Shown: positions 33,651 through 42,124 of the stretch, in pieces
Numbering within the stretch: the first letter of the stretch is position 1
Layout of the letters: every line of letters starts with the position of its first letter
Assembly: GCF_000974445.1 (NCBI RefSeq)
Contig: NZ_BBOJ01000017.1
Span: 186,001 to 250,000 of the forward strand
Direction: 5' to 3'
From: Lentzea aerocolonigenes
GTDB lineage: Bacteria; Actinomycetota; Actinomycetes; Mycobacteriales; Pseudonocardiaceae
DNA length: 64,000 nt
The notes under the pieces: model-generated
Databases searched by the model: none
What the model saw: only the letters and a program-made list of their open reading frames with translations
Told to the model about the DNA's origin: nothing
Translations under genes and position numbers: made by a program

Positions 33651-33932
33651 TCAGGACTTCACCAAACGGCCGATCGCGGCTGACGCCTCGGCCAGCTTCT
33701 CCTCGGCCACCGGGCCGCCTTCGGCTGCCGCCTGGGCCACACAATGCTTCAGGTGCTCGTCGAGCAGTCCCAGCGACACCGCCTGCAGCGCCTTCGTGGC
33801 GGCGGAGATCTGAGTGAGGACGTCGATGCAGTATTCGTCGTTCTCGACCATGCGCTGGAGGCCGCGGATCTGTCCCTCGATGCGGCGCAGTCGCTTGAGG
33901 TATGCGTCCTTGTCCGCGGTGTACCCGTGCAT
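33651..33932 (-). CDS. csoR: CsoR/RcnR-family metal-sensing repressor
   Basis: The 93-residue protein has the CsoR fold: KRLRRIEGQIRGLQRMVEND, the first-ligand cysteine in EYCIDVLTQ, then H and C in LDEHLKHCVAQ. The C-H-C triad is that of Cu(I)-sensing CsoR. Metal binding would release it from DNA. A perfect TACCC-N5-GGGTA repeat lies 18 bases upstream of the start. No copper chaperone or ATPase gene is adjacent, so the target must lie elsewhere unless it is the short transcript on the other side of the operator. Confidence 0.9.
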   Translation of the reverse strand: MHGYTADKDAYLKRLRRIEGQIRGLQRMVENDEYCIDVLTQISAATKALQAVSLGLLDEHLKHCVAQAAAEGGPVAEEKLAEASAAIGRLVKS

Positions 33933-33949
33933 CGGCTCCTGACCTTCCC

Positions 33950-33964
33950 TACCCCTGGTGGGTA
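33950..33964. promoter_or_regulatory. CsoR operator
   Basis: TACCCCTGGTGGGTA is a perfect inverted repeat TACCC-N5-GGGTA of the GC-tract type bound by CsoR proteins. It would give autoregulation of csoR and also lies 35 bases before a possible divergent small ORF. Confidence 0.7.
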
Positions 33965-33998
33965 TGTCGAGGATACCTGCACCGGATGGGGGTGCGTT

Positions 33999-34124
33999 AT
34001 GTGCAACGCTGCTCCGTCAGCGGGAATGGTGAAGCGGCCAGCAAGCCCAGCAACGGTCCGAAGTGAGACGACTAGCAGCACATTTTGGACCCATAACACC
34101 CGTGCGGTTTACCGGGGTAAATGA
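33999..34124 (+). other. possible small ORF or leader transcript upstream of lsr2
   Basis: An ATG with GGGGG 6 bases upstream opens a 41-codon frame (MCNAAPSAGMVKRPASP...). A textbook intrinsic terminator follows 30 bases after the stop. Third-position GC is only about half, unlike the genes around it, so the peptide may not be real. The transcript unit (CsoR operator, short RNA, terminator) is more convincing than the protein. Confidence 0.3.
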
Positions 34125-34154
34125 CCCGACCGGGGGGTTGGGGTCACATTTTAG

Positions 34155-34176
34155 CGGCGAAAGGTTCGCCGTTTTT
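34155..34176 (+). terminator. intrinsic terminator upstream of lsr2
   Basis: A perfect 7-bp stem CGGCGAA/TTCGCCG with an AGG loop is followed at once by TTTTT. T-tract terminators are rare in such GC-rich DNA. It points along the plus strand, 82 bases before lsr2, so it ends a short upstream transcript or attenuates lsr2. Confidence 0.7.
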
Positions 34177-34257
34177 CGTCATGTGGACTATGGTGTTGTC
34201 GGAGCACGTGGTTACGTCGAGGATCCGCGTGCTATGTGAGTACCCAACGGAGGAACA

Positions 34258-34599
34258 GTGGCACAGCAGACCGTCGTCCAACTCATCGACGACCTCGACG
34301 GCGGAGAAGCCGACGAGACCGTGACCTTCGCACTTGACGGTGTCGAGTACGCCATCGACCTGTCGAAGGGAAATGCGGAGCGGCTTCGCGAGTCGCTGGC
34401 GGACTTCGTCGCCAAGGCTCGTCGTGCGGGGGGCCGCAAGCAGCGCAAGGGCACCGGCAAGTCCACGGTGAAGGCCAGCGACAAGGCTGAGGCGCAGCGC
34501 ATTCGTGACTGGGCCCGCGCGCAGGGGCACCAGATCTCGGACCGCGGTCGCATTCCGCAGAACCTGGTCGTGCAGTTCCAGGAAGCACACGCCTCCTGA
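34258..34599 (+). CDS. lsr2: Lsr2 nucleoid-associated protein
   Basis: The 113-residue protein begins with AQQTVVQLIDDLDG and has a dimerising N-terminal domain (ETVTFALDGVEYAIDL). A basic linker leads to a C-terminal DNA-binding domain (IRDWARAQGHQISDRGRIP) whose RGR motif inserts into the AT-rich minor groove. Lsr2 is the actinobacterial H-NS analogue that silences horizontally acquired DNA. The GTG start has GGAGGAA upstream. It is a single-gene unit bounded by hairpins on both sides. Confidence 0.95.
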   Translation: MAQQTVVQLIDDLDGGEADETVTFALDGVEYAIDLSKGNAERLRESLADFVAKARRAGGRKQRKGTGKSTVKASDKAEAQRIRDWARAQGHQISDRGRIPQNLVVQFQEAHAS

Positions 34600-34623
34600 C
34601 CTGCGCGAACACGCGAGGTTTCC

Positions 34624-34653
34624 ACACGTCGGCCGGGTTGCCGGCCGACGTGT
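34624..34653 (+). terminator. terminator of lsr2
   Basis: A perfect 13-bp stem (ACACGTCGGCCGG/CCGGCCGACGTGT) with a GTTG loop lies 25 bases after the lsr2 stop and is followed by TTAACC. Confidence 0.7.
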
Positions 34654-34717
34654 TAACCACCAAGGATCAAACACGATCCTGTTGGATTCGCACTCGTTCT
34701 CGATCCGGAACGCGGGA

Positions 34718-36703
34718 TCAACGACCGGGAAAGTGCGCTCCGAACAGGCGTAACACGGCAGTGGCCTTGACCGCTGTCTCCTCGAATTCCTCGTCAGGGT
34801 CGGACAGCGAGATGACAGCTCCGCCGACACCGAAACTGACCTGGTCGCCGTTCGTGACCAGCGTTCGGATGACGATGCTGAAGTCGGCTGCTCCGTTGAG
34901 CGAGAAGTAACCGAGCGCTCCCGAGTACACCCCACGTGGACCGGCTTCCAACCCATCAAGGATCTGCATGGTTCGGATCTTCGGTGCACCGGTCATGGAA
35001 CCACCGGGAAACGCTGCTCGAACACATCTGACGGCAGAACTGTCCGGGCGAAGTCTGCCCCTGACGGTGCTCACCAATTGGTGGACGGTCGCGTAGGTCT
35101 CGACGTCGAACAACCGCGTCACCTCGACCGAACCCACTTCCGCGCACGTGCCGAGATCGTTGCGGACGAGGTCCACGATCATCAGGTTCTCGGCCCGGTC
35201 CTTGACCGAACGGGCCAACGCCGTGCGCAACATCTCGTCGTCCGCCGCATCAACACCTCGCGGACGTGTGCCCTTGATCGGCGACGACTCGACGACGCCA
35301 TCTCGGTCAACCCTGATAAATCGTTCGGGTGACGTGCTGAGCACGGAGAGGTCACCGAAACGCAGCAACGCCCCGAACGGAACGGGATTAGCGGCACGAA
35401 GCAGCCGATAAGTGTCCCACGGGTCGAGCGAGGCACGCCACGACATCATGTTCGTCAAGCACGCCTCGTACGTCTCCCCGGCGGTGATCGCTTCCTGGCA
35501 CGCGCTGATCAGCTTCAGGTAGTGCGCACGCGGATGGCGCAACGTCACGTCGGACACGACCGGCCGCGAAGGCTCGTCCAAACGCGTCAGATCCGCCAGA
35601 ACGGCCGAAACGTCGGCGAACCAGGAGTCATCGGTCAGCGACAGCAAATAGACACAATCGTCAACGTGATCGATGACCACCGCACGGTCCGTGAACACGA
35701 ACGACGCGTCGGGCTGTTCCGCGCGGTGTGCGAAGTCGCCGCCGCACTCCGCCTTCAGTTCGTAGCCGAGGTACCCCACCCACCCCAGCGCGAAGTCGAA
35801 CGGCACGTCTGGCTGTTCGACGCCCCACGACGACAGGTCGTCGTCCAGCCAGGAGAAGAACGAGGGGCAGGGCAGCCGCACGCCGTCCAGGGTGAGCACC
35901 TGGTCCGGCACGGAGTACTGCGCAACGCGCGCGAGAGGACCCGAGGCGTCACCCATGAACGAGAACCGCCCGCCGGTGCCGCTGTCCAGCCAGAACGCGG
36001 TCTCAGAGGCCGCGTAGAGGGCTGCGAACGTCTCCTCCGCATTCGCCGCCACGGCGAGCTTCCGGACGTGCACAGGGCGCTTCTGAGGCTCTGGGCGAAC
36101 CAGCACCGGTTCGGGCACCGCGGATGTCCTGGTGGGGGTCAGCGCGGCGAAGTTCGCGAGCATCTCGCGGCCGAAGTCGGTGCAGATCGACTCCGGGTGG
36201 AACTGCACACCCCACGCGGGTCGGTCGAGAGCGCGCACACCCATCAGCACGGAGTCATCACTCCACGCGATGGCCTCCAAAGAAGAAGGAAGCTCCGTCA
36301 CGGCCAAGGAGTGGTACCGCACGACGTTCAACGGCGACGGCAGCCCTGCGAACACATCAACGCCCGTGTGTGTAACCGGGGAAACGATCCCATGGCGCGG
36401 CACAGGCGCAGGGCCGACAACGGCGCCGTACGAGAGACACAGACCCTGATGGCCCAGACACACGCCCAGCAACGGAATGGCGGCGTGCTCGATCACCGCG
36501 CGGCACACGCCGAAGTCGGCGGGGTTGCCCGGCCGGCCGGGGCCAGGCGAGATCACCACGTTGTCGAACGACCGCAGCGAGGCAAGCCGGAAGCGCGGGT
36601 CGTCGTTGTGGACGACCTCGGGCTCGACGCCGTTCACCTCAGCGAGGTGCTGGAAGAGGTTGAACGTGAACGAGTCGTAGTTGTCGATGAGGAGAGTCCG
36701 CAT
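34718..36703 (-). CDS. pabAB: fused aminodeoxychorismate synthase PabA-PabB
   Basis: The 661-residue enzyme joins a class-I glutamine amidotransferase (NYDSFTFNLFQHL, nucleophile C82 in GVCLGHQ, histidine/glutamate in QFHPES) to a chorismate-binding synthase domain (IKGTRPRG, VDLVRNDLG, FPGGSMTGAPK). It makes 4-amino-4-deoxychorismate from chorismate and glutamine for p-aminobenzoate and folate. Anthranilate synthase fusions are related, but the PabB-type IKGTRPRG motif favours p-aminobenzoate. The start at 36703 begins with the family's MRTLLIDNYDS. Such fusions occur both in primary metabolism and in antibiotic clusters; no pathway genes accompany this one. Confidence 0.88.
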   Translation of the reverse strand: MRTLLIDNYDSFTFNLFQHLAEVNGVEPEVVHNDDPRFRLASLRSFDNVVISPGPGRPGNPADFGVCRAVIEHAAIPLLGVCLGHQGLCLSYGAVVGPAPVPRHGIVSPVTHTGVDVFAGLPSPLNVVRYHSLAVTELPSSLEAIAWSDDSVLMGVRALDRPAWGVQFHPESICTDFGREMLANFAALTPTRTSAVPEPVLVRPEPQKRPVHVRKLAVAANAEETFAALYAASETAFWLDSGTGGRFSFMGDASGPLARVAQYSVPDQVLTLDGVRLPCPSFFSWLDDDLSSWGVEQPDVPFDFALGWVGYLGYELKAECGGDFAHRAEQPDASFVFTDRAVVIDHVDDCVYLLSLTDDSWFADVSAVLADLTRLDEPSRPVVSDVTLRHPRAHYLKLISACQEAITAGETYEACLTNMMSWRASLDPWDTYRLLRAANPVPFGALLRFGDLSVLSTSPERFIRVDRDGVVESSPIKGTRPRGVDAADDEMLRTALARSVKDRAENLMIVDLVRNDLGTCAEVGSVEVTRLFDVETYATVHQLVSTVRGRLRPDSSAVRCVRAAFPGGSMTGAPKIRTMQILDGLEAGPRGVYSGALGYFSLNGAADFSIVIRTLVTNGDQVSFGVGGAVISLSDPDEEFEETAVKATAVLRLFGAHFPGR

Positions 36704-36751
36704 TGCAGGACGGCACTCTACCTGCCAAAACACCCGAAAAGAGCAACGAGA

Positions 36752-36783
36752 GAGGGCGGTCACGACAACGCGTGACCGCCCTC
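36752..36783 (-). terminator. terminator of the sigma-factor operon
   Basis: A perfect 12-bp stem GAGGGCGGTCAC/GTGACCGCCCTC with an 8-base loop lies 17 bases beyond the stop of the membrane protein gene. Confidence 0.7.
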
Positions 36784-36799
36784 CTGACGCGAAGTGGGC

Positions 36800-37660
36800 T
36801 CAGCTGTCGAGCAGGAACTTCGGATCCGCCGCCACTGCCGCCAACGCCGGCGTGAAGAACGGCTGCGCGTCCAGCTTCGGATAGCCGCTGTAGGCGTACT
36901 CCTCCTCCTGCGTGACCATCACCGTCCAACCGTTGGCCGCCCGGTAGGCCGCCACGGTGCCGGCGGGTCGGCCGGGTTGCACGGAAGCAGCGGTCCCGAC
37001 CTGCTTCCCGTCGACGTCCATGATCTTGCAGCCGCCGGAGCCGCCCTGGTACCGCGTGACGAGCGCGCACGGGTCGGTCGGGGCCTTCGGGTTCGGCGTC
37101 GACACCTCCACCGTCAGCTGGCCGACCTTGTCGCCCTTGCGCACCGGCACGTATGCCGTGTACTGCCAGACCTCCGGCGTCTCGCCCTTGTTCGTCGAGA
37201 TCTGCGCCTGCGCGCGGAGCATGCCGCCGTACATGGTGGGGTCCTTGTACTTCAGATCAGGCGTGTCGTACCCGGCCGGAACGGACGCCTTCGCCAGTTC
37301 CAGCAGCTGGGTGCCGCGATCGGCCTGCGGCCCGTTCGTGGCCGTCCGGTCGCTCTGCCCGACCGGCCACTCCTCGCCCCACTGCGTATCGGGCATGCCG
37401 GAGCTGGGGCGGGAGCTGGAACTGCTGCTCGGCCCCGCGCCCGTGATGTATTCCTTCGTCCCCTGCGGGTTCAGCGCGAACGCAGACCCGAGGCCGATAC
37501 CGACCACGAGCACCGCGACCACGGCTCCCGTGATGGACGACCGACGCCGCGACCTGGCCTTCCGGGCCGCGTCGAGCGCCCGTCCGGGGTCCATGGCCGG
37601 CGGCGGGCTGCTCGCCACCACCACATCCTGAAAAGCCCTCTTGAGGTCCTGTTCGTTCAT
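36800..37660 (-). CDS. membrane protein coupled to a SigE-family sigma factor
   Basis: The 286-residue protein has a short cytoplasmic N-terminus (NEQDLKRAFQDVVVAS), one membrane helix (ITGAVVAVLVVGIGLGSAFAL) and a serine-rich linker before an extracellular domain with two cysteines (DPCALVTRYQGGSGGCKIM). AGGAGAGG precedes the start, which overlaps the sigma gene by 4 bases. The position is that of an anti-sigma factor or signal-sensing partner. No zinc-binding anti-sigma motif is visible, so this is inferred from linkage and topology. Confidence 0.7.
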   Translation of the reverse strand: MNEQDLKRAFQDVVVASSPPPAMDPGRALDAARKARSRRRSSITGAVVAVLVVGIGLGSAFALNPQGTKEYITGAGPSSSSSSRPSSGMPDTQWGEEWPVGQSDRTATNGPQADRGTQLLELAKASVPAGYDTPDLKYKDPTMYGGMLRAQAQISTNKGETPEVWQYTAYVPVRKGDKVGQLTVEVSTPNPKAPTDPCALVTRYQGGSGGCKIMDVDGKQVGTAASVQPGRPAGTVAAYRAANGWTVMVTQEEEYAYSGYPKLDAQPFFTPALAAVAADPKFLLDS

Positions 37661-38154
37661 CGAACCCTCTCCTGCTCCGAGAGCAGGCCGCGCAGCGTCT
37701 GCAGCCCCCGCGCGGCCTGACTCTTGACCGTTCCTTCCGAACACTTGAGGACGACGGCCGTCTGCTCGACGGACATGTCCTCCCAGTACCGCAGGACGAG
37801 GCACGCACGCTGCTTCGGAGGCACCTTCGCCAACGCCTCCAGCAGCACCATCCGTTCCTCGGGGTAGACCCCTGGCGGAGCAGCCGAGTCGGTGATGTCG
37901 TCACTCGCCGACTCGAACCGGAACCACCCGCGCCGTCGCTCGGACAGGAACGTCCGCACCACGATCTGCCTGGTGTAGGCGTCCAGTGCCTCGTGCCGCT
38001 CCACCCGGCGCCAGGCCAGGTACAGCTTCGTGAAAGCTTGTTGCACGAGGTCTTCCGCGCGATGCCAGTCACCGCACAGCAGGTATGCCGTGCCGCGCAT
38101 GGCGTCGGAACGGGCCGCGAAGTACTCCTGGAACGCGGCGTCCCGATCACTCAT
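37657..38154 (-). CDS. SigE-family RNA polymerase sigma factor
   Basis: The 165-residue protein has sigma region 2 (YFAARSDAMRGTAYLLCGDWHRAEDLVQQAFTKLY, cut here only for length by the family pattern) and region 4 (LPPKQRACLVLRYWEDMS-like sequence, then CSEGTVKSQAARGLQTLR), with no other domain. This is the size and pattern of the actinobacterial SigE-type (SigE-SCO family) ECF sigma factors. It would direct transcription of a small regulon in response to a signal relayed by the coupled membrane protein. The target promoters cannot be read from this window. Confidence 0.85.
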   Translation of the reverse strand: MSDRDAAFQEYFAARSDAMRGTAYLLCGDWHRAEDLVQQAFTKLYLAWRRVERHEALDAYTRQIVVRTFLSERRRGWFRFESASDDITDSAAPPGVYPEERMVLLEALAKVPPKQRACLVLRYWEDMSVEQTAVVLKCSEGTVKSQAARGLQTLRGLLSEQERVR

Positions 38155-38335
38155 CAGGTCTCCCCCTTCTGCGGTGCCGGGTTAGTCACGCCACCTCACG
38201 CCCGGCGGGTTGCATCGACCTGAGGACGAGTTCAGGGTGCCACCGCCTGTGACGGTTCGCGTGCCGACCGTGAGCGCGCTCCCCCGCGGCCCCTCCGACG
38301 ATCACGCCGGCAAGAGCGAAAAGCATACTGATGTC

Positions 38336-39523
38336 GTGATTTTCCTGTTGCTCCTCGGAGTTCCGACCGCCCTGGGCCACCTGTACCTGTGGCGCCGGCT
38401 GGTCGTGAACACGACGCTTCCGCGCACGCTCGGCCGCCGCATCGGCACGATCGCCGTCGTCGGCGCGTTCGTGCTGCTGATCAGCGCGCTGGTCGTGACG
38501 CGGAGGGTGCCGCCGGAGTACGGGAAGTTCTTCGCCTGGCCGGGGTTCGTCTGGCTCGGGCTGCTGTTCTACCTGGCGATCGCGCTGGGCATCGCGGAGA
38601 TCCCGCGGCGGATCCTGCTGCGGCGCGCGACCACCCTCGCGCCGGTGGCCGTCGGCGCCGGGCCGGAGCCCGTCGAGCCGGTCGAGGTCGTGCCGGACCC
38701 GTCGCGGCGGCTCTTCATCGCACGCTCGGTGGCGATCGGTTCTGGCATCGCGGCGAGCGGCGTGGTCGGTTACGGCATGACGCAGGCGCTGGGCGCGCCG
38801 CAGCTGCTGACCGTGCCGGTCACCCTGGACAAGCTCCAGGCGTCGCTGTCGGGCTTCCGGATCGCGGTCGTGAGCGACATCCACCTCGGCCCGCTGCTGG
38901 GACGTTCGCACACCGAGCGGATCGTGCGGATGATCAACGAGCAGGAGCCGGACCTCGTCGCGATCGTCGGCGACCTGGTGGACGGCACGGTCGCGGAGCT
39001 GGGTGAGGCCGCCGCGCCGTTGCGGGACCTGGTGTCCAGGAACGGCAGCTTCTTCGTGACGGGCAACCACGATTACTTCTCCGGTCACGAGCCCTGGCTG
39101 CGCGAGCTGGACAAGCTCGGCGTGAACCCGTTGCGCAACGAGCGACTGACGGTGGCGGGCGGCATCGAGCTCGCCGGCGTGAACGACGTGACCGGGAAGT
39201 CCTACGGAGACGGGCCGGACTTAGAGAGGGCCCTGAACGGCCGTAACCCGAACAACCCTCTCGTTCTTCTGGCGCACCAGCCGGTGCAGGTCGCCGACGC
39301 GTCTTCACGTGGCGTCGACCTGCAGTTGTCCGGCCACACACACGGCGGGCAGATGGTGCCGTTCAACTTCGTCGTGCCCTTGCAGCAACCCAGCGTCGCG
39401 GGGCTGTCGAAGGTGGACGACACGTGGCTGTACGTCAGTCGTGGCGCGGGTTTCTGGGGGCCGCCGGTGCGGGTGGGCGCGCCGCCGGACATCACGATGA
39501 TCGAACTGAAGTCTGCTGGGTAA
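38336..39523 (+). CDS. membrane metallophosphoesterase
   Basis: The 395-residue protein has two to three N-terminal membrane helices (VIFLLLLGVPTALGHLYLW, TIAVVGAFVLLISALVV, WLGLLFYLAIALGIA) and a segment resembling a Tat or anchor helix (RLFIARSVAIGSGIAASGVVG). A calcineurin-like phosphoesterase domain follows with all metal motifs: VVSDIHLG, VGDLVDG, GNHDYF and SGHTHGGQ. This matches YkuE-type enzymes. I chose the GTG at 38336, which begins the first helix. A CATACT box ends 7 bases before it, so the message may be leaderless. The substrate is unknown. Confidence 0.85.
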   Translation: MIFLLLLGVPTALGHLYLWRRLVVNTTLPRTLGRRIGTIAVVGAFVLLISALVVTRRVPPEYGKFFAWPGFVWLGLLFYLAIALGIAEIPRRILLRRATTLAPVAVGAGPEPVEPVEVVPDPSRRLFIARSVAIGSGIAASGVVGYGMTQALGAPQLLTVPVTLDKLQASLSGFRIAVVSDIHLGPLLGRSHTERIVRMINEQEPDLVAIVGDLVDGTVAELGEAAAPLRDLVSRNGSFFVTGNHDYFSGHEPWLRELDKLGVNPLRNERLTVAGGIELAGVNDVTGKSYGDGPDLERALNGRNPNNPLVLLAHQPVQVADASSRGVDLQLSGHTHGGQMVPFNFVVPLQQPSVAGLSKVDDTWLYVSRGAGFWGPPVRVGAPPDITMIELKSAG

Positions 39524-39543
39524 ATCACACTCGGCCCGACGGA

Positions 39544-39574
39544 TTGCGCACTTCCGGTGTCGAGGCCGTAGAGT
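39544..39574 (+). promoter_or_regulatory. sigma-A-like promoter of the spermidine operon
   Basis: TTGCGC and TAGAGT separated by 19 bases lie about 57 bases upstream of the decarboxylase start. The spacing is slightly long, so this is a suggestion. Confidence 0.35.
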
Positions 39575-39630
39575 GGACGGCCGTGCCCGCGTACGGACCG
39601 CGAGGCGGATGAAGGGGGAACCCTGGGGAA

Positions 39631-40797
39631 ATGACCGAGAGCTTCGCCGTCGACCGGCGTTACGAGGCAGAGGCTCGTATTCGGCGTTTCCTGGACCAGG
39701 AGAACCCGTCGACACCGTGTCTGGTGATCGACCTCGAGACGATCCGCGCGCGCTACCAGGCGATCCACACGGCACTGCCGTTCGTCGACATCTTCTACGC
39801 CGTCAAGTCGAACCCCGAGTCCGACGTGGTCGGCACGCTGGTCGCGGAGGGTTCGCACTTCGACGTCGCGTCGCCCGCGGAGATCGACCTGTGCCTGGCG
39901 CGGGGCGCCGCACCGTCGTCGATCTCCTACAGCAACCCCATCAAGAAGGCCGCGGACATCGCGTACGCCTACTCGCGCGGGGTGCGGATGTTCGTGTCCG
40001 ACAGCGAGCAGGACGTCCGGTTCGTCGCCTCCCACGCGCCCGGTTCGTCCGTCCTGGTGCGAATCCTCGTGCACAGCAAGGGTTCCACCTACCCGTTCGG
40101 CAACAAGTTCGGTTGCGATCCGGAGATGGCGACGGATCTCTTGCGGCTCGCGCACGAGTTGGGGCTCGTTCCTCTCGGTGTGGCGTTCCACGCGGGCTCG
40201 CAACAACTCTCCGTGGACGGCTGGGACTCCGGCATCGCCGACGCCGCGCTGATCGCGGCCAAGCTGCGCGCGGAGGGCATCGAGACGTCGACGGTGAACC
40301 TGGGCGGCGGTCTTCCGGCCGTGTACCAGGCTTCCACTCCCTCACTCGAGGCTTTCGCCTCTGCCATCGAGGCTTCCATCGCGCGACACTTCGGCGCTGT
40401 GCGTCCTCGGGTGATGATCGAGCCCGGCCGTGCGATCTCCGCCGAGGCCGGGATGATCCGTTCTTCCGTCGTGCTGGTGTCGCGGAAGTCCTATTCGGAC
40501 GAACGCCGCTGGGTGTACATCGACATCGGCCGCTACCAGGGCCTCGCCGAGACCGAGGGCGAGGCGATCGCGTACCGGCTGCGGACCTCGCGCGACGGTT
40601 CGCCGACGGGTCCGATCGTGCTGGCCGGTCCCACGTGCGACGCGGACGACGTGATCTACCAGCACACCCGCTACGACCTGCCGCTCGACCTGCAGGCCGG
40701 TGACCACGTGGACATCCTCCACGCGGGCGCCTACACCTCCTCCTACTCGTCCGTGTGCTTCAACGGCTTCCCGCCGTTGGCCACGTACTGCATCTGA
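39631..40797 (+). CDS. ornithine decarboxylase-like PLP enzyme (fold type III)
   Basis: The 388-residue protein has the alanine-racemase-fold decarboxylase motifs: the PLP lysine K59 in FYAVKSN, HAGSQ, the phosphate-binding GGGLP and EPGRAI segments, and the catalytic cysteine in GPTCDADD. The short length and GPTCD motif favour ornithine or lysine decarboxylase over diaminopimelate decarboxylase. It leads an operon with AdoMet decarboxylase and spermidine synthase, so putrescine production from ornithine is the expected step. GGGGAA precedes the ATG. Confidence 0.88.
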   Translation: MTESFAVDRRYEAEARIRRFLDQENPSTPCLVIDLETIRARYQAIHTALPFVDIFYAVKSNPESDVVGTLVAEGSHFDVASPAEIDLCLARGAAPSSISYSNPIKKAADIAYAYSRGVRMFVSDSEQDVRFVASHAPGSSVLVRILVHSKGSTYPFGNKFGCDPEMATDLLRLAHELGLVPLGVAFHAGSQQLSVDGWDSGIADAALIAAKLRAEGIETSTVNLGGGLPAVYQASTPSLEAFASAIEASIARHFGAVRPRVMIEPGRAISAEAGMIRSSVVLVSRKSYSDERRWVYIDIGRYQGLAETEGEAIAYRLRTSRDGSPTGPIVLAGPTCDADDVIYQHTRYDLPLDLQAGDHVDILHAGAYTSSYSSVCFNGFPPLATYCI

Positions 40798-40831
40798 AGT
40801 CCGTTGCAATTCACATAGTTTGGAGTGATTG

Positions 40832-41227
40832 ATGTCCGAAGCGCCCTGTCAGACCGAGGAGACCGTCGGTTTGTTCGCGGGACAGCACGTACTTGCAGAG
40901 CTTTCGGGTGTGAGCGCCGATCTGCTCGACGACGAGCAGTTCCTGCGGCACGCCCTCGGTGAGGTTCTCACGCAGGCCGACGCAACTGTGCTGGAGGTGA
41001 TCTCCAAGAAGTTCGATCCTCAAGGAGTCACCGTGCTGGCTCTGCTGTCGGAGTCCCATGCCTCGATCCACACCTATCCCGAAGTGGGTTCGGTGTTCGT
41101 CGACGTGTTCACCTGCGGTACTCGTGCGAAACCCGCGCTGGCCGTCCAGCTACTCGCTGACGCTCTGGGCGCCGCTCACGTGAGCACGGATCTCGTCACT
41201 CGTGGCATCAAGGAGCACGCCGCGTGA
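40832..41227 (+). CDS. speD: S-adenosylmethionine decarboxylase proenzyme
   Basis: The 131-residue protein carries the self-cleavage motif LLSESHASIHTYPE. The chain would split between E74 and S75, and S75 becomes the pyruvoyl cofactor. H80 and the later cysteine (FTCGTRA) match the processing and catalytic residues of bacterial class-1b enzymes. It supplies decarboxylated AdoMet, the aminopropyl donor, to the spermidine synthase with which it overlaps by 4 bases (GTGA). Confidence 0.9.
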   Translation: MSEAPCQTEETVGLFAGQHVLAELSGVSADLLDDEQFLRHALGEVLTQADATVLEVISKKFDPQGVTVLALLSESHASIHTYPEVGSVFVDVFTCGTRAKPALAVQLLADALGAAHVSTDLVTRGIKEHAA

Positions 41228-42072
41228 ACACCATCAACGAGCCGCTTGCCGATGGCATGACCCGCCACTGGCGCGTGGACGAGGTGCTGGTCGACACCAA
41301 GACCGACTTCCAGCACCTGGTGATCGCCCGCACGGCCCAGGGCGTGTCGTTGTTCTGCGACAACGACCGCCAGTCGACGGAGTTCAGCCAGCTGACCTAC
41401 CACGAGGCCCTGATGGTGCCGGCGCTGCTGCTGGCCGACACCGTCGAGCGCGTGCTGGTCATCGGCTCCTCCGAGGGTGTCGTGTGTCAGATGGCCGTTC
41501 AGCACGGCGCCACCGTCGTCGACCACATCGACATCGACGAGCAGGCCGTGAAGCTGTGCGCGGAGCACCTGCCGTACGGCTACACGCTCGAGGAGCTGGC
41601 TGCCGCGGAGAAGGGCGACGGCCCGATCCGCGTCCAGTACATCGACGGGTTCGAGTACATCCGCACGACGTCGGAGAAGTACGACATCGTGCTGGTGGAC
41701 CTGCCCGACGAGCGTGAGGAGGAGGCGCAGCACAACCGCTTGTACGGCGCCGACTTCCTGCGCATGTGCAAGGCGCTGCTGCGTCCCGGCGGCGTCGTCG
41801 TCAACCAGTCCGGTTGCCAGACGATGTGGCGCAACACCACGCTGATCCGCTCCTGGCAGCGGTTCAACGAGGTGTTCGACACCGTCGCGTACTACGGCTC
41901 GGACGAGCACGAGTGGGCGTACCTGTTCGGCCGCGCGGACGTCGTCGAGGACCCGACCGCGCTGATGGTCGAGCGGTTGAAGACGGCCGGGTACGAGCCC
42001 GAGTCGATCGACGACCTGGCGTTGGTGGGCAACAGCATTCCGCCCTACCGGGTGCGTCAGTCGCTGGCCTGA
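41224..42072 (+). CDS. speE: spermidine synthase-like aminopropyltransferase
   Basis: The 282-residue protein has the aminopropyltransferase fold: DNDRQSTEFSQLTYHEALM at the active-site entrance, the nucleotide-binding VLVIGSSEGVV, DHIDIDEQAV and VLVDLPDE. The usual GGGEG glycine loop reads GSSEG and the usual D-x-x-D-P is DLPDE, so acceptor choice may differ from classical SpeE. It transfers the aminopropyl group from decarboxylated AdoMet to putrescine or a related amine. It is the last gene of the operon, followed by a strong hairpin. Confidence 0.85.
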   Translation: MNTINEPLADGMTRHWRVDEVLVDTKTDFQHLVIARTAQGVSLFCDNDRQSTEFSQLTYHEALMVPALLLADTVERVLVIGSSEGVVCQMAVQHGATVVDHIDIDEQAVKLCAEHLPYGYTLEELAAAEKGDGPIRVQYIDGFEYIRTTSEKYDIVLVDLPDEREEEAQHNRLYGADFLRMCKALLRPGGVVVNQSGCQTMWRNTTLIRSWQRFNEVFDTVAYYGSDEHEWAYLFGRADVVEDPTALMVERLKTAGYEPESIDDLALVGNSIPPYRVRQSLA

Positions 42073-42086
42073 GCCTGACGTCGGAG

Positions 42087-42118
42087 AGGGGCGCTTCCCG
42101 TTCGCGGGAAGCGCCCCT
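42087..42118. terminator. bidirectional terminator after speE
   Basis: A perfect 14-bp stem (AGGGGCGCTTCCCG and its complement) closes on a stable TTCG tetraloop between the convergent speE and SDR genes, just 6 bases from the SDR stop. Confidence 0.8.
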
Positions 42119-42124
42119 TCTGCG

